Shown: positions 43,301 to 56,380 of the stretch, piece after piece
Layout of the letters: every line of letters starts with the position of its first letter
How positions within the stretch are numbered: position 1 is the first letter of the stretch
DNA from: Impatiens glandulifera
Lineage: Eukaryota; Streptophyta; Magnoliopsida; Ericales; Balsaminaceae
Assembly: GCF_907164915.1 (NCBI RefSeq)
Contig: NC_061862.1
Location: 81,061,718 to 81,125,717, forward strand
DNA length: 64,000 nucleotides
Reading direction: 5' to 3'
The notes under the pieces: model-generated
What the model was told of the DNA's origin: nothing
Database searches by the model: none
Seen by the model: only the letters and a program-made list of their open reading frames with translations
Made by a program: the position numbers and the translations under genes

Positions 43301-44658
43301 AAAAGAATATTATTCCACACCTTATTTATTTCTCCAATCCTAGGACACGGGTCAAAATGTATAATTCAAACATAAATATATGTATAATTTTAAATTATTT
43401 TGTCCTTTAAGACATGCGTCAGGTTGAAAAAATAAATTAATGAACAAAATTAGAAAAAGACATGTGCATGAAAGTAAAATCTAAAAAATACCTACAATTC
43501 CAAATATATCTATACACTCAAGCATAGTATTACACGTCAAGTTCACCACATTACCCAAAGTCTGAAAGTGTGATGTTCTTTTATTCATCCATGTGATAGA
43601 AGCTTTATATAATTAATTATTTTTATTATTATTACTTTATATATTTAAATATTTCAGTATACTTTGAACAGAGAACATTAAATCATTTTTATTTTGGTTT
43701 CACTTTCGGATGAAACTAGACAGACCCGAATACCAAATTAACCCAAATCGTCGGAATTCCAAATGAAAGATCGACTAAATTAATGTTCACCTACTACGAA
43801 TTCTTCTGAGAGGAGATTACTCATTCATATTAATAAAAAGACAAGGGTCTCCCGACCAATAGTCTAAAACAGTTATATGTGGACAAAGCAAAGCTGAATA
43901 AATAAAGTTCGTCTGCTATTTTTCTTTTTAATGATCTTGAAGTTATTTTTTTTAATATCCTTAGCATCATACAAACATAAACAAACAGAGTTTCAAACTG
44001 AAACAATCCTACCAAATATTTTTAGAACAATCAACTCAATGAATCTTCACGTTTTGAATTATCATTCATAGAAATCATGAATAAAATTTCAGAATTACTA
44101 AAGTAAGAAATCTGCTCAAACTCAAAGTTCCTTCCAAATCCTATGCATGATTTTCTAACTTAACATAGTACTGACTTTTCATGAGATAAACCTGACTAGG
44201 AATTAAAAAACTTATAAAAACAATTAAAAATTAGACTTAGCTGATATTCTTGATATGAAATCTCTCAATTTCTATCGTGTCAGAATGATTAGAACATAGC
44301 AAAAGAATTGGATAAGAGCCTGAGAGGAGAAGAAAGCTTTTTTTTTTTTTTCCATTTGCTCTTCTTCTCTAGTCAACCAAAAGAAGTCCCTTCGTTTCCT
44401 CTCTTTCTCTACTGACTACTGTCCTCCCCAAAACAACGCCTTCCTTGCTTTTCATCGTTGCCTCATTTTCCTTGTTGCCTCGAACTTCACAAGGCTGAAA
44501 AAAAAACTTCCCCAAAAGACGCACAAACAAGCTAAGATTTTTGTCCTTTCGCATCTTTTCTGGAATGCCTAGTTTGGGGTCTAGGTGGCATGATGCGCTT
44601 AGGAGGCGTTTAACTTGACGTTCAATAATTTTTTTCCTGGAAAAACAAAACTATATAA
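43301..44658. other. Non-coding stretch, nothing recognised
   Basis: AT-rich sequence with no credible ORF, RNA gene or repeat end. Confidence 0.45.
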
Positions 44659-47150
44659 CACCAGTAAAAAAGATAGCAACAACGACGGTAAAACAGTCGT
44701 TAAAGGTCAATTTACCGTCGCTGCAAATCAGTGTCCATGGCAGAAAGACCCGTCACGAATTGTCGATATGGTCCCGTAGTTAAAGTATGGCTACAGTAAT
44801 AAACAACGTTGTTAAAGTGTTGGCTATGGGAACAAAATATCGTCACTAAAGGGTGGCTAAATGATTTAATGGTGGCTAAATGATTTAATCATGGTCGCCA
44901 AATTTACATATATAATTTTATATTTTATTTTACTAAATCTAATTAAAAATTTCAGATAAGCTCCAAATAATTTTTTTTAGTACAAAAAATATATCCTTAA
45001 TATTACTATACTTTACATTTTTTTTTAATATAGAAATATTGTTTATACAAAATATATGACTAGTGAACTAGTTAAAGCTCAATTCTCTTATAAAACACAA
45101 ATCTTATCTTCACATAGGTCTTTATGTGAAGTCAAGTGAATTTCTACAATTTCTTAGCATCTTATTATACACAAACTATACCAACAAATTTACAATTTCT
45201 CAGCATCCTATATTATACACAAACTGGACCATAATTCTATAATTTCTTAGCATCCTACTACAACATATTTAATAAATAAGTTAAATGACTGAATAAAACA
45301 CATAAAGAATATAATCTTATAATAATAACTTCACAATATTTCCAGATTTATTATGATTTATGGCACTTGGAATGATATGCTAGGTTGGGTGAAATTCATT
45401 TTTCCCTGAAAAATAGTATTATTTTAAAGTAAATAAAATCTTAACTAATTTTTTTTTTTTTGCAAATGAAATTATTTTCTTACCGTTTTTTAGATTTGTC
45501 AAATTACTGAAAGTAGAAGGAATTAGACAGCTAATTCAGATTATTTGGAGATCTCTACTAAGTGATAATGCAACAAATGAACTAAACATATACATATGCA
45601 ACTAAACATTTCTAAGGAAGTCACATTATTCTATTAACATCTCACAAATGTGTTTGTCTTACAACATAATCAGACTAAATACAATCACTATAAACTATTC
45701 ACTTTCTTGTATTGTTTGTATCACAAATAATGGAAATTAAATAAAAAAATAGTGAATAAATCACTTAGAAAAACATTATAGCATATACAAGTACCACGAG
45801 CTTGATGGAAGAACAACAAATATCTATCAGATTAATCATTTCACCAACTCTCTCGTGAGGAGATTTGACAAAGTTTGTGAACTAAGCAATAGAAAAAGAT
45901 GATTATCAAAAATCCCAAAGGCTTATAATCCTAAATAATAGGATTGAACATAAAGGTGAATAAATATTGAAAATCCATAACCTATAGAGAAATTTAAATA
46001 TCTAATTTAGTACATATAATATGACATTCTAACATAAAATAATAGGATTGACATGATCCACGTAAAGATGAATAAATATTGGAAACCCAAAACCTACATA
46101 GAAATTTAAATACTTATTTAGTACATATAATAGGACCAGAGCTAGTTAGTTCAATATCCAAACCACAATTTAAGAAGTACTCTAATTAAAATTCTATAAG
46201 CAATAATTCAAAGTTACTCGCAAGCTCTACACTACACTCTCACTCTCAAAAACTACTTCAAATTTACAAAATGTATTCTAGGATTGATACTTACTTTTGG
46301 CTTGATACCTAGCACCAATAAGCCATGCTTATTTCTTTATTGAATTTAACCAGCATTGTTATTAATAATGGTATGTGAGATCTCTTCTTAATGTTGTACT
46401 CGCTATATTTAGGAGTTCTAATTATATTTATTTTTGGGTTACCTTAAATAAGCAACTCGTTATCTTTTACTAATGTTTGGGATCTCATCAAGTATGGAGG
46501 TTGAGGTTACTATGTGGAAAGTTATTTTTTTTTTGTCAAATATAGTTCATATTCATAAGTTCATTAAGTGATTCGCTTTCATAAAACGATAATGATAATA
46601 GACAAGTTCATACATAGACAGTTGCACCCTTGAAACACCTAGCCAAACAAAACCTGATCAATAAAGAAACAAAGCATTATAGACTCAAGGATTGGACATC
46701 TCCTGAATAAGTTAAACAGACTTTCCCTCTTAATTAGGAACAAATCAAGCTCATCATAAGTCTTTTAGATATATTCCTCGCTTCCTTTTGTGAAATATTA
46801 GGAGTAAATAAGACGACTTTCACTCGTACAAGGTCACTCACCTGGATTTTTCATTTTTCTTTTCGGTTGTGTAGGTTCGTCAATGGGAGAAGAAGAGGTT
46901 AGGAGAGAAAATGGTTTTTCAATGGGATATTGGAGTACTCTCCCTCTTTAACCCTCATAGATTTTAAGAAGACTTTTATGTTTATGTTTATTTGATTTAA
47001 GTTTAAATTTTAGGTTTTGGCAAAAGGGATAAGATGGTCGTGGTTATTAATAAATAGATATTGTATTATTCATTATTATTTTTGACCAAGAATGACGGTA
47101 ACAATGTCTTGTCGTTAATTTCGTCGCTATTGATTACTCTTTTATTAGTG
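44659..47150. mobile_element. Non-autonomous CACTA-type DNA transposon
   Basis: The left end CACCAGTAAAAAAGATAGC and the inverse complement of the right end, CACTAATAAAAGAGTAATC, form an imperfect terminal inverted repeat. Both are followed by CGACG-rich subterminal sequence. The 3-bp flanks are TAA at 44656-44658 and TAA at 47151-47153, the duplication size expected of CACTA. The 2492-bp interior has no transposase ORF and is AT-rich. One end carries a C for the canonical T in CACTA. Confidence 0.75.
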
Positions 47151-47841
47151 TAATTTGTTGGTTTTATTTATTACTTTTTATTTTATTTTAATAGACCTAA
47201 ATTTAAATATAAACTTGAGGTGTAAAATGTGGTGTCTACATAAAAAATCAAATAAAAATAAAAATGTTGTCAAAGAACCGTTGACATACGTCGTAGACAA
47301 ATGTTGATAATCACTAGAGAAGTCAACGACGACAAAAAAATTATCAATCGCGGACGGAACGGCCAACAATAACCATCGTACACGAATCACCACCGATCAA
47401 CATTCAAGAAGATCGCAAGTGACCCAAAACGACGTTGTTTTGGCCCCTTTTAACATGCAGATCGCATGCCCCAAAACTATGTCGTTTTGAAGAAGGATTA
47501 AAAATGCTTCTTTATCCTTTAGTTGGGCAATTTTAGTTTTTTTTTAATTCTTCAAAAATTAAAATTTTGATTTATATATCCAAATTCAATTACACAAAAA
47601 GGAGATTGTTAATTGAACAATAATGATCAATTTTCCTAAGATTTGAGAACAATTCATTAGCTAGAAATGACATATTTTATCATTAATTGTTTCTAGAACG
47701 GTGGGTTTCGTTTCACTTTTAGAGTGTGACTAATTCCCGTGGAGTTAACTAAATAGCCTATTGTATGCATTTTTTACGGTTTCCTCACTTTAAAGATCCT
47801 TTTATATTTTTTCCATTCAAATACCCCGTCTTTAAGGGTGA
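47151..47841. other. Non-coding stretch, nothing recognised
   Basis: No supported feature. CAAAACGACG occurs in direct and inverse form near 47430 and 47480. Confidence 0.45.
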
Positions 47842-48072
47842 TGTTGGATAATCTAGTTAAGCCCAATAAATTAGGCCCTAAATAATATCAACACAAAGAT
47901 TTTATCTTAAAAAATATATTAAAGCATATTTTGGGAATATGCTAAAAACATTCCCTTATTTTACTTTATTTTATTATATTAAATTTTATATTATTTATTA
48001 TGTCTAGTGCTTAATAAAATACAATAAAAAGTTTTTATCTTTTGACTATAATTTTCTTTTTATACAACAACA
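47842..48072 (+). repeat. Putative 5' LTR of a copia fragment, followed by a PBS-like site
   Basis: It begins TGTTGGATAATC and ends ACAACAACA. TGATATCAGAGC starting at 48075 is one base from the initiator-Met PBS, and a gag ORF starts 60 bp later. No partner LTR is visible, so the borders are inferred. Confidence 0.45.
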
Positions 48073-48133
48073 AGTGATATCAGAGCTGTACGGTATTCGA
48101 CCTGTTTCAGCGATGACAGGAAAATGAAAAGAG

Positions 48134-49135
48134 ATGATGAATAAAGGATGGAAGAATGAAGGGATGATGCACTTCATGCCTCTTACGCGTACTAACTACG
48201 TGGATTGGGCGATCCTAATGAAAGTTCATATACAAGCGCAAGCCTTTTGGGATGTCATTGAAAATGGTTCGGGAGGTCTTTGTGAAGATCGAAGGTCTAT
48301 GTTGTTACTTCTCCAGAAAGTGCCAATGGAGTTGATCCAAACCATTGGAAGAAAAAAGACGACCAAGGAAGCATGTGACACACTAAAAATCATGCGGGTC
48401 GGAGTTGAACATGTGCGAGAAGCTAACGAATGAACATAGTTTGAAAACCTGGCATTTAAAGATGGCGAGAGGGTGGAGGCTTTTGACATTGGACTTGCGA
48501 AGATCGTCAACGAGCTCGAGGTGTTGGGTTATCTAGTGTCCGAGTACAAGGTATTGCTCAAAAGTGTGTCGTGTGCATACAAGTAGATGGCGACGACGAT
48601 TGAGTCACTCGTCGATCTGAAAAATGTTATCCATCGAAAATCTCAAAACTCGGCTCCTAGTTGTAGAGGAGCGCGTCGAACTCAATGATGTTAGATCTTT
48701 TAGTGAGTGACTACTACTTATAGAGAGTAATGGAAATTTAGATTACAACAAAACGTGTTCATCATGGCCACTTGTTCTGCTCAATTCAGTGGAGACAATT
48801 AACTTTTGTGTTGTAATCTGAATTAAGCGCAAACACAACGAATATAGTTTGAAAACCTGGCATTTAAAGATGGCGAGGGGATGGAGGCTTTCGACATTCG
48901 ACTTGCGGCGATCATCAATGAGCTCGAGGTGTTGGGCGATCCAGTGTCCGAGTACAAGGTATTGCTCAAATTCCTTCAAAGTGTGTTGTGTGCATACAAG
49001 TAGATGGCGACGACGATTGAGTCACTTGTCGATCTAAAAATGTTATCCATCGAAAAACTCAAAAGTGGGCTCCTAGTTGTAGAGGAGCGCGTCGAACTCA
49101 ATGAAGTTAGATCTTTTGATAGGAACAGGTAAGTT
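48134..49135 (+). pseudogene. Ty1/copia gag (UBN2) fragment with an internal duplication
   Basis: 48134-48433 reads MPLTRTNYVDWAILMKVHIQ and KKTTKEACDTLKIMRVGVEH, the DUF4219/UBN2 gag core. After a stop at 48431-48433, gag-like reading continues with FENLAFKDGERVEAFDIGL and VNELEVLGYLVSEYKVL. The segment 48436-48701 recurs at 48844-49118 with a small insertion. The second copy keeps LLKFLQSV, while the first copy is shortened there. No protease or later domain follows. Confidence 0.75.
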
Positions 49136-49512
49136 ATTGTGTAAACACAACACAAAATGAAAAAAATAAATAAATTCAAATTCGTGTTTGATCAAGCCTT
49201 CCTTTTGTTTCTAATTTTTATAATGTTTACTTTTTATACTTTTTCTTGAATATTATTTACTGTGTAATTAATATTGATTAATCAAATAGTTTATATTCTT
49301 AAAAAAAAGCTAAATATGGTATGTAATATATATGGAATGTTAAAAAAGAAAAGTGAATAAGAGAAGGAGAGTACTACATTCTAACAAATAAGTAAGCGCA
49401 TCATTTCAATTATTCTTATTTTTATAGATAGATTGACCGATCATAGATAGATAGATGTCTTAATATAGTAATTAGGTTCATGCATATTTATTCAAGGAGA
49501 AGATGAAATAAC
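49136..49512. other. Region downstream of the MFT-like gene
   Basis: AT-rich sequence that must include the 3' UTR of the minus-strand gene. I could not pick one polyadenylation site. Confidence 0.4.
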
Positions 49513-51789
49513 TTAGACATTCTTTCGTCGGTTGATGGGTTCCTTTCGTGCATTGAAGTAAACAGCTGCAACTGGAACCCCCAAGCTTAGGTGATGAGCG
49601 AAATCTCTAGTGTTGAAGTTGGCTCTGGTTATGATATTTGGCTTCTCAATAGTTTGGTCCACATATATGGACTGTCTAAATAGTATTAGAATATAACGGT
49701 GAATTCCAACAGCTGGGCATGGAGCCATGTATGACACTATCTCTTTTCCTGCATTTTTAGTTTACTCATAGTTCAGTGGGTGAGTGAATTCATAATTTTA
49801 AGGAGTGAATTCATAATTTTAAGGATATGAGTTTGAATCTTCACACGAGACTTCAATGTTTAGTTAGCTAATTACATTTTAAGGTTACACAACACAAAAT
49901 TAACGCACCTTGACCAGAATTGGTACCTCCGGGAATGTTGGCCACAATCCTAAAAGGATAAAACGAAACATTAGTATACATAGAATTGTTGAACTCTTTT
50001 TACTACATTGATTCAAACTTTGGCGAATCAATGAGTTTGGATCCTCGGTTACGGACTCCTATTATCCTCCCATGGAGGGACAAAATAGTCATTTGAAAAG
50101 ATTTTTTTTCTGATTTGCCCTCACTCCTGTGAGAGGAACAGGAATCTCCAACAGGCAACCCCAAGTTGTTTGATATACCCAAAGGAGTCTATCACATTTT
50201 TATATGGGTTTGTAAGGCTTAATATATTATTACCTATTGGTATTGTTGCTCCTTTAACTTTTGGTAGTTGGCATGTTTTTATTAAAACAAATCTTAATGA
50301 AATAATTGTTAAATAAAATGTTTAAATAAGATGTTCAAGACTTAGAGCTTGTTTGTTCTTTGATTATTTGAGATTTTTTTTTTAAAATTTTGTCTAACAA
50401 ATCTTGTTTGATAAAAAATGTAAATTATTTGAGTTTTTAATTAGTTTAATTACTAAATTATTTTTTTATAATTAAAATTAATAAAAAATAAAAAATGAAT
50501 ATATTAATATTTTTAGTTAATCAAATAAGTGATTTAATATTTAGAATGATAATCTAATGATATGATATGTAGAGAATTTCTAAAAAAGATTTGCGGTTAA
50601 GTAACAACTTTTTTTTTTTTTTTTGTGAAAGACGACTTAGCGTCAATAAAATAAATGGCACAAAAGGACAAAGAGTTACATGAGTTCAAAGGAAATCAGA
50701 ATAAAAATAAACTGGATAAGTAGAAAAAGAGATAAAAGATGACAAATAAGAATTGAGAATTAAAGTCTAATCAAATCAGGGTGACTTTCTCGTAAACAAT
50801 GGATAACCAATTCTTCTCGTCTTAACAAGTAATATTTGTGTTAATAAAAAACTTTTAAACATTTAAAATATATATTTCTAATTTATGATAAGTTATCATG
50901 GATTAAATTTTATCTTATTATCAAAATAGTAGACTTAATGCATGATTAATTAGGTTTGTAAATTTAACTAAAAATATAGGTTTAAAATGTTTTGAGTCCT
51001 TATTTAGATTTAGTTTCTTGAAAAAAATAGATGAAAGAGAAAGAGAGGATAACCAGTGCACCCATTCTCTCATGGAGGGCTCGCTAGGGCTGGGCGCATC
51101 TGGATCTGTCATGACCTGATATGCATGCCAAAAAGAAGAATTAAAATAATATAAAAAAACACATTTATATTTATGAAATAAATGACATGTGGGTTTGCTT
51201 TGTTCATTAGTTTTCACTTATTGACAAATAATTGATTAATGAATGCAGGTCTAAGTGGTCCATTTCAGTGCATGCCATAACATTATATTCAAGTAGAATA
51301 ATATATAATAAATGATATATTGAGCATTGTTAGTTAACTTTTAAGAGAAAGTTGGATTGATTTATTTTACAAATTCAATAGTTACATCATTTCATTCATT
51401 TTTTTATTTCTATTTTTGTTTTTATCCTGTGCTTAATCTGTATAAAATTCTTAATCATTTTTCTAACAAAAGAAAATGTGACTTTCTAGTAACTATAATT
51501 TTCATGTTTGATATAAAAAGAATTCCACATGCACTAACTCAAATATCTCCAAAAGATTAATCAAATAAAAGATAGATAGTGAAATCATTACCAGGGTGTA
51601 AAGCTCATCAGGCAAACCGGAAATGGTGACAGTTGGGGGATTGAAAGCCATGGAAGGCTTGATGCTGCAGCCATTAGTAACATGCTTGGTTGCATAGTAG
51701 ACATTCATGGCTGTTGTGGGCACAAATAGATCCACCACATCTCCAATTATTCTACACATGATCAGAGGATCTATCGAAGTAGCAGCCAT
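49513..51789 (-). CDS. MFT: MOTHER OF FT AND TFL1-like PEBP protein (four exons)
   Basis: Joined minus-strand exons 51592-51789 (198 bp), 51054-51115 (62), 49909-49949 (41) and 49513-49748 (236) give 178 residues. All introns are GT-AG, and the 62- and 41-bp exons are the canonical PEBP sizes. The MFT signature is clear: VTNGCSIKPSMA, PPTVTISGLPDELYTLVM, DPDAPSPSEPSMREWVHW (W where FT has Y and TFL1 has H), IPGGTN, GIHRYILILFRQ, and FNTRDF then PVAAVYFNARKEP. Residues DPD, HW and GIHR line the anion pocket. C replaces R in the usual PRP before VGIHRY. MFT proteins regulate seed dormancy and germination under ABA and GA control. An AT-rich TATA-like run lies at 51877-51896. No lesions seen. 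Confidence 0.93.
49769..49839 (+). repeat. Possible SINE remnant in MFT intron 3
   Basis: TAGTTCAGTGGG (49769-49780) is close to tRNA box A, and GAGTTTGAATC (49829-49839) resembles box B. A phrase with GTGAATTCATAATTTTAAGG occurs twice between them. Confidence 0.35.
50609..50690 (-). repeat. Possible poly(A)-tailed retroposon end in MFT intron 2
   Basis: T16 at 50609-50624 is followed by GTGAAAGACGACTTAGC. Read on the minus strand it is a unique sequence ending in poly(A), as for LINE or SINE 3' ends. No target duplication was established. Confidence 0.3.
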
Positions 51790-52098
51790 CTGAGAGGAGA
51801 GAAATTAAAACAGAGAAAGAAATGATGAGCTGATGAAGATAAGAGGAGGCTGATAGAACTAAGTGAAGGATATTGGTATATAAATATATAAATAAATAGA
51901 TGGACAGTTGGAGTAGATGAGTGGGTTAAAATATGGGAAAGAACAATGTAAGAGAGAGTGCCAATTGTACATATCATGCATGAAAGACAACTCAGTGAAT
52001 AGATGACAACCGTGTGTACTCAATTGTTTACCTTTCTAATATTTTTTATTATATATTTCTTAATTTAACAGTTAAATTTCTTACTTTAACCGTTAAAT
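51790..52098 (-). promoter_or_regulatory. Upstream region of the MFT-like gene
   Basis: AT-rich sequence with a TATA-like run at 51877-51896, about 90-105 bp upstream of the ATG. I saw no clear ABA-responsive ACGTG core here. Confidence 0.4.
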
Positions 52099-52920
52099 AT
52101 TGATATAATACTTTAGTTTTCTTCGTCCATAGATTCAGTTGGACAATACTTTAGTTTTCTTCGTCCATAGATTCAGTTGGACAGCTTTCCTTGAGTAGAT
52201 AGTACACATCACCATCAACTCAACAGACATAAATTATTCAAAAAAAATAGACTAGACAGAAAAATTTGAAATGACAGATTTAAATAAAGGTAAGTATTCT
52301 AATTTTCTCCGCCCATAAATAACATAATTTTTCTAACAAGATAAATTTTAAAAAGGAAAATATTAAAAGTAACAAATATCATATAAAAATAAGTACTTTA
52401 GTTTTCTCTGTCCAGATAACATAATGTGTTATAAATTACTCAAAAAAACAGCTCACAGAAAAATATTAAATAGAAAATATCAGGTAAAGAAAAAAATCGT
52501 TCAAATAAAAAATATTAAAATAATAGATATCAGATAGAAAGTGTTATAATTTTCTCTGCCTACAAATAAATTAACCAGAAAAATAGATCAGGCATAAAAT
52601 GTTACAGTAACAAATATCGAATAAAAAAAAGTACTCTAGTTTTCTCAATCATAGATAACATAATTTGTCATAAATTAACTAGAAAACAGTTCAGACGGAA
52701 AATGTTACATCAACAAACATCGGATAAAAAAAATACTCGAGTTTTCTCAATCATAGATAACATAATTTGTCATAAATTAACCAGAAAAATAGTTCAGAGA
52801 GAAAATGTTAAAGTAATAAATATCAGATAAAGAAAAGTACTATAGTTTTCTCCATCGTAGATAACATAATTTGTCATAAATTAACAAGAAAAACGGTTTA
52901 AAGAGAAAATATTAAGTATA
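52099..52920. repeat. Degenerate tandem array, unit about 100-105 bp
   Basis: The phrase AGTACT-TAGTTTTCTC followed by ATAGATAACATAATTTG and CATAAATTAAC recurs (52631, 52733 and 52837, with weaker copies to the left). A phrase with TTTAGTTTTCTTCGTCCATA is directly duplicated at about 52110-52180. No coding potential. Confidence 0.75.
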
Positions 52921-54943
52921 CTGAATAATTCATGTAAATTAATATCAGTTTAAAATCTCTTTCTTTATACATGATCTTATTTGAAATTACTCCTTAGACA
53001 TTTTTTTTTTAAAATTTACTCCCTAAACATTTAAAACATTATAATACGGTTAATTTTTGTTAAAAATATTCACAAAATTCTCCTATACGTGATATATATT
53101 TTTTATTTTCAAAATTTTATTGTGGAAAAATCTCTGACCTCCATCTTCAGATTATTTCTTTAGCTTCATTCTCAACGACGACGCAACTGTTCCACTTTAT
53201 TTACAGACAACGATATTGTAGACGACAAAGATATTGCAGACGGCAAAGATGTTGCAGACGACAAAGATGTTGCAGACGACACTATCTAAATTATTTAGAT
53301 AGAATACTTTTATAACAATAAAATTTTTACATTTTTTTTATAATATGTTATTTAACCTGAAACATATGTTCACGATAATAGTAATTGCAACAAATCCAAA
53401 ATGGTTAAATTAACCAATTTATTCATAACACTATAAAAAACATAAACAATGCAGCTTTTAATTCGTCTCTAACCTCAATATCTAACTTGTACTAAAATTT
53501 AAACCAATTATACACAAGTTTAAATCAATTAGAAAATATATATTCAAAATATAAAAATATATAATTTAATCTAATCATTTTAACAACTAACTAATGTTGA
53601 AAAGTAGCCAAATAAATATCATCAAATAAAATATAACATTTTTATACTCGAAACACAAGATGTGTACATAACAAAGACAATGAAACTACTTACATTACTT
53701 CAAATCAACATGAATAAGTCAAACAACTATGATATTAAGAATACCCTTCTTCTACCTCACTGCAAAATCTAACTCTTCAACATTGTTGTTTGATCTCTAA
53801 TAAGTTAAAAAATAAATATGATACAAAGAACATTGAGTTTATCATGTCATATAAAGGTTAAAATAAAACCATCTTGTAATATGCATTTTATTTGATTAGA
53901 AACTTAATATATGATGTGAGACATTAATACTCTATTCTATTACCCTAAAGATTCTAAAAAGATATAAAACAATGTGTGTTTTGTCCATAACTGATATTTG
54001 TTGAGCAACATCCTCCAATAATAATTTGAAAATAACAAAGAAACATTTGCGTACTTGAAAAATTTCACAAACATTCAAACTATAATGTCCATCAATCAAA
54101 GTAAAAAATAATCAAATAATAAAATAATATATTTGTTGATTTTATTTGTGATTCTCATACTCAAATAATAAAATTAACAAATAATTAAAACAACATACCT
54201 TATGTTATAATAATTGGTAACCCACCCACAAATTCATCTCTACAATCATCAACACATCACTCATTTTCTACTAATATTTATTTTCTTTCATTTAATCATT
54301 TTATGTGACTAGTATAAATTATGTGCATTATTTAGTTTTCATTTTTTTTTATGATAAACATGGAAAATGGAAAACACTATCAACACTTTTTTTTTGAAAT
54401 GAAGAAAACTATTGTCAACAACTGTTGGTCACTTAGGTTTGGGGAGAAGATGTTGCAAAATCTTTAAAATAAAATCATTTTAATGATTTTAAAATCTTTA
54501 AAAAGCGGAAGCCAAGCCGTGATTGAATCTAGCACTGAACCTTAGAAATTCTCCCACGAATGGCGTCTTTAACATAACCTCCAAGAGTCCTTAGAGATTC
54601 TTCTACACCTTAGCTCTAAAGACTTATTTGTTTAATATAAACTACTCCCTCTCCTTTAAAATGACATTATGGAGATTATTGTAACCATACAATTCAATGT
54701 GTAAATTTAATTACAATGAATTAAAATACATTAAATATCATATGGAGAATAACCTCCTACATTCATTGTGTAATTCCAAAGGTTACAATATACAAATTAA
54801 TTTGTACACATTATCGAATAGAATCATTTACACCTTAATGTGTATTATATTGTATTTGTTACATGAAATGAAATCTTACATTCTCCCACTTGGTCCATTT
54901 GTATAATATTTATCTTAAAAAAAAAGACAAATATACGAATCAT
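52921..54943. other. Non-coding stretch with an 18-bp repeat at 53204-53280
   Basis: 53204-53280 holds about four copies of an 18-bp unit like GACGACAAAGATGTTGCA. The remaining sequence is AT-rich and shows no supported gene. Confidence 0.6.
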
Positions 54944-55165
54944 GGTGTAACGCCAAAAATCGACTCTTCTTGAGAGGGGTTTTCGTTACTCGATAGTCGC
55001 GTCCCATAATTCACCTTCCTCTGAGTGAGACGAGGAACCAAAATGGTAGGCTTGGCTAGAGTGCATTTAAAAATATCGATTTAGACTAGTTTTGATTTTT
55101 GTAGATTCAATTTTATATTTTTTGGTTCGGTGCTTGGTTACACGCAGAACGAATATAGGTAGGGG
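54944..55165. repeat. Dispersed repeat R3, copy 2
   Basis: It matches 42959-43220: TGTAACGCCAAAAAT, GTTACTCGATAGTC, TTTAAAAATATCGATTTAGA and CGGTGCTTGGTTACACG. Confidence 0.65.
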
Positions 55166-55903
55166 CTCGAGTGGGCTGAAGCCCGACCCGAATTTTTTTT
55201 TCGTTTATAATATGACATTATCCCTTATTTAAATAAGCTAAACAGTGATTTTTAAAAGCAGAAATTTGGGAAAATTTCTTTAGCACCGGTCATTCCTAAA
55301 ATACTATAAAATAACTCATTTACCATAGTCATAACAAGTCAGCAATAACTTAGACCAATACCAAAAACTGAAACATGTAGAACCTTCTTGTAAAGAAAAT
55401 TTTAAATCATTTATTTTCTAGTTCATTTGAATGATCCTAATCATGTAAAGCTACATTAAGAATGAAAGTGATTTGGGGACTTTTATAGTTTGCAAATTGT
55501 TTCAAAACAATTTGCAATTTATACCACTTACAATGGAGATCTCCAACTCCAAAACTAAGAAGCAGCAAAAGCTTCAAGAACATATCAACAATGGCCGCTT
55601 TTCCTTTTCTCTCTCCAAAAAAACTTTCCTTCCTTTTTCTCCCTCGATCTTTTTATCTAACTGTTTCCTCATGGGCCTCGTGATCTTCGCGTCTCCATCA
55701 TTGTTTGTCTTTTGAGACCAGCAACTGGATTTTTCATGTCCAAATTTAATGAATATACCATATGTTTATTCATGTCCAAATTTAATAATATTTTTCAAAC
55801 AAAGTCCCATTCAAACTTTATTATCCTTAAAATTCTTAATTGACATGCCTTTAGTCAAATGATCAACTACCACTAACTAAACTAGCATGTATCCCGTGCA
55901 TTT
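55166..55903. other. Non-coding stretch, nothing recognised
   Basis: No credible gene. A short open frame near 55473 shows no recognisable domain. Confidence 0.4.
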
Positions 55904-56309
55904 TGTTACGGGTTTGGTCTTTTCACCAACGATCCGTGCGGTACTAGTTGTGATCTTCGTAAGATCGAATAAACACAAAAACTTTAGAGAGAGAAAGTAA
56001 GATATTGATAAAAATACCTCGTGCTTTACAATGTAATACATCAAGGGTATTTATAGGACTAATTCTAGCCGTTACATTAATTGTGCATTAATTTAGGGAT
56101 TCCTTATAATTGTCAATTAGTGATTCACTAATCAAAGACATTCCTTTTATATGTCAATTAGTGATGCACTAATCAAAGAATTCCTTTTAACTCTCAATTA
56201 GATGCGCTAATCAAGGACCTTCCCTCCCAGCCTAGAATCTTCCTTGGGTTGGGCTTAAGAGGGCTTAAGCCTCCTTCTCTTCTTGGGCTTGGAAGATTAG
56301 GCCGTGACA
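55904..56309 (-). repeat. 3' LTR of element E
   Basis: A 406-bp repeat, closely matching 58519-58958 but lacking a segment of about 35 bp near 55970. Its outer end reads TGTTACG where the partner has TGTCACG. Confidence 0.87.
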
Positions 56310-56380
56310 TTCTCCCCCACTCAATCTGGCGACATCCTCGTCGCGTCTTCTTTGTAGGCCTGGATGATGTCTTTGAAGTT

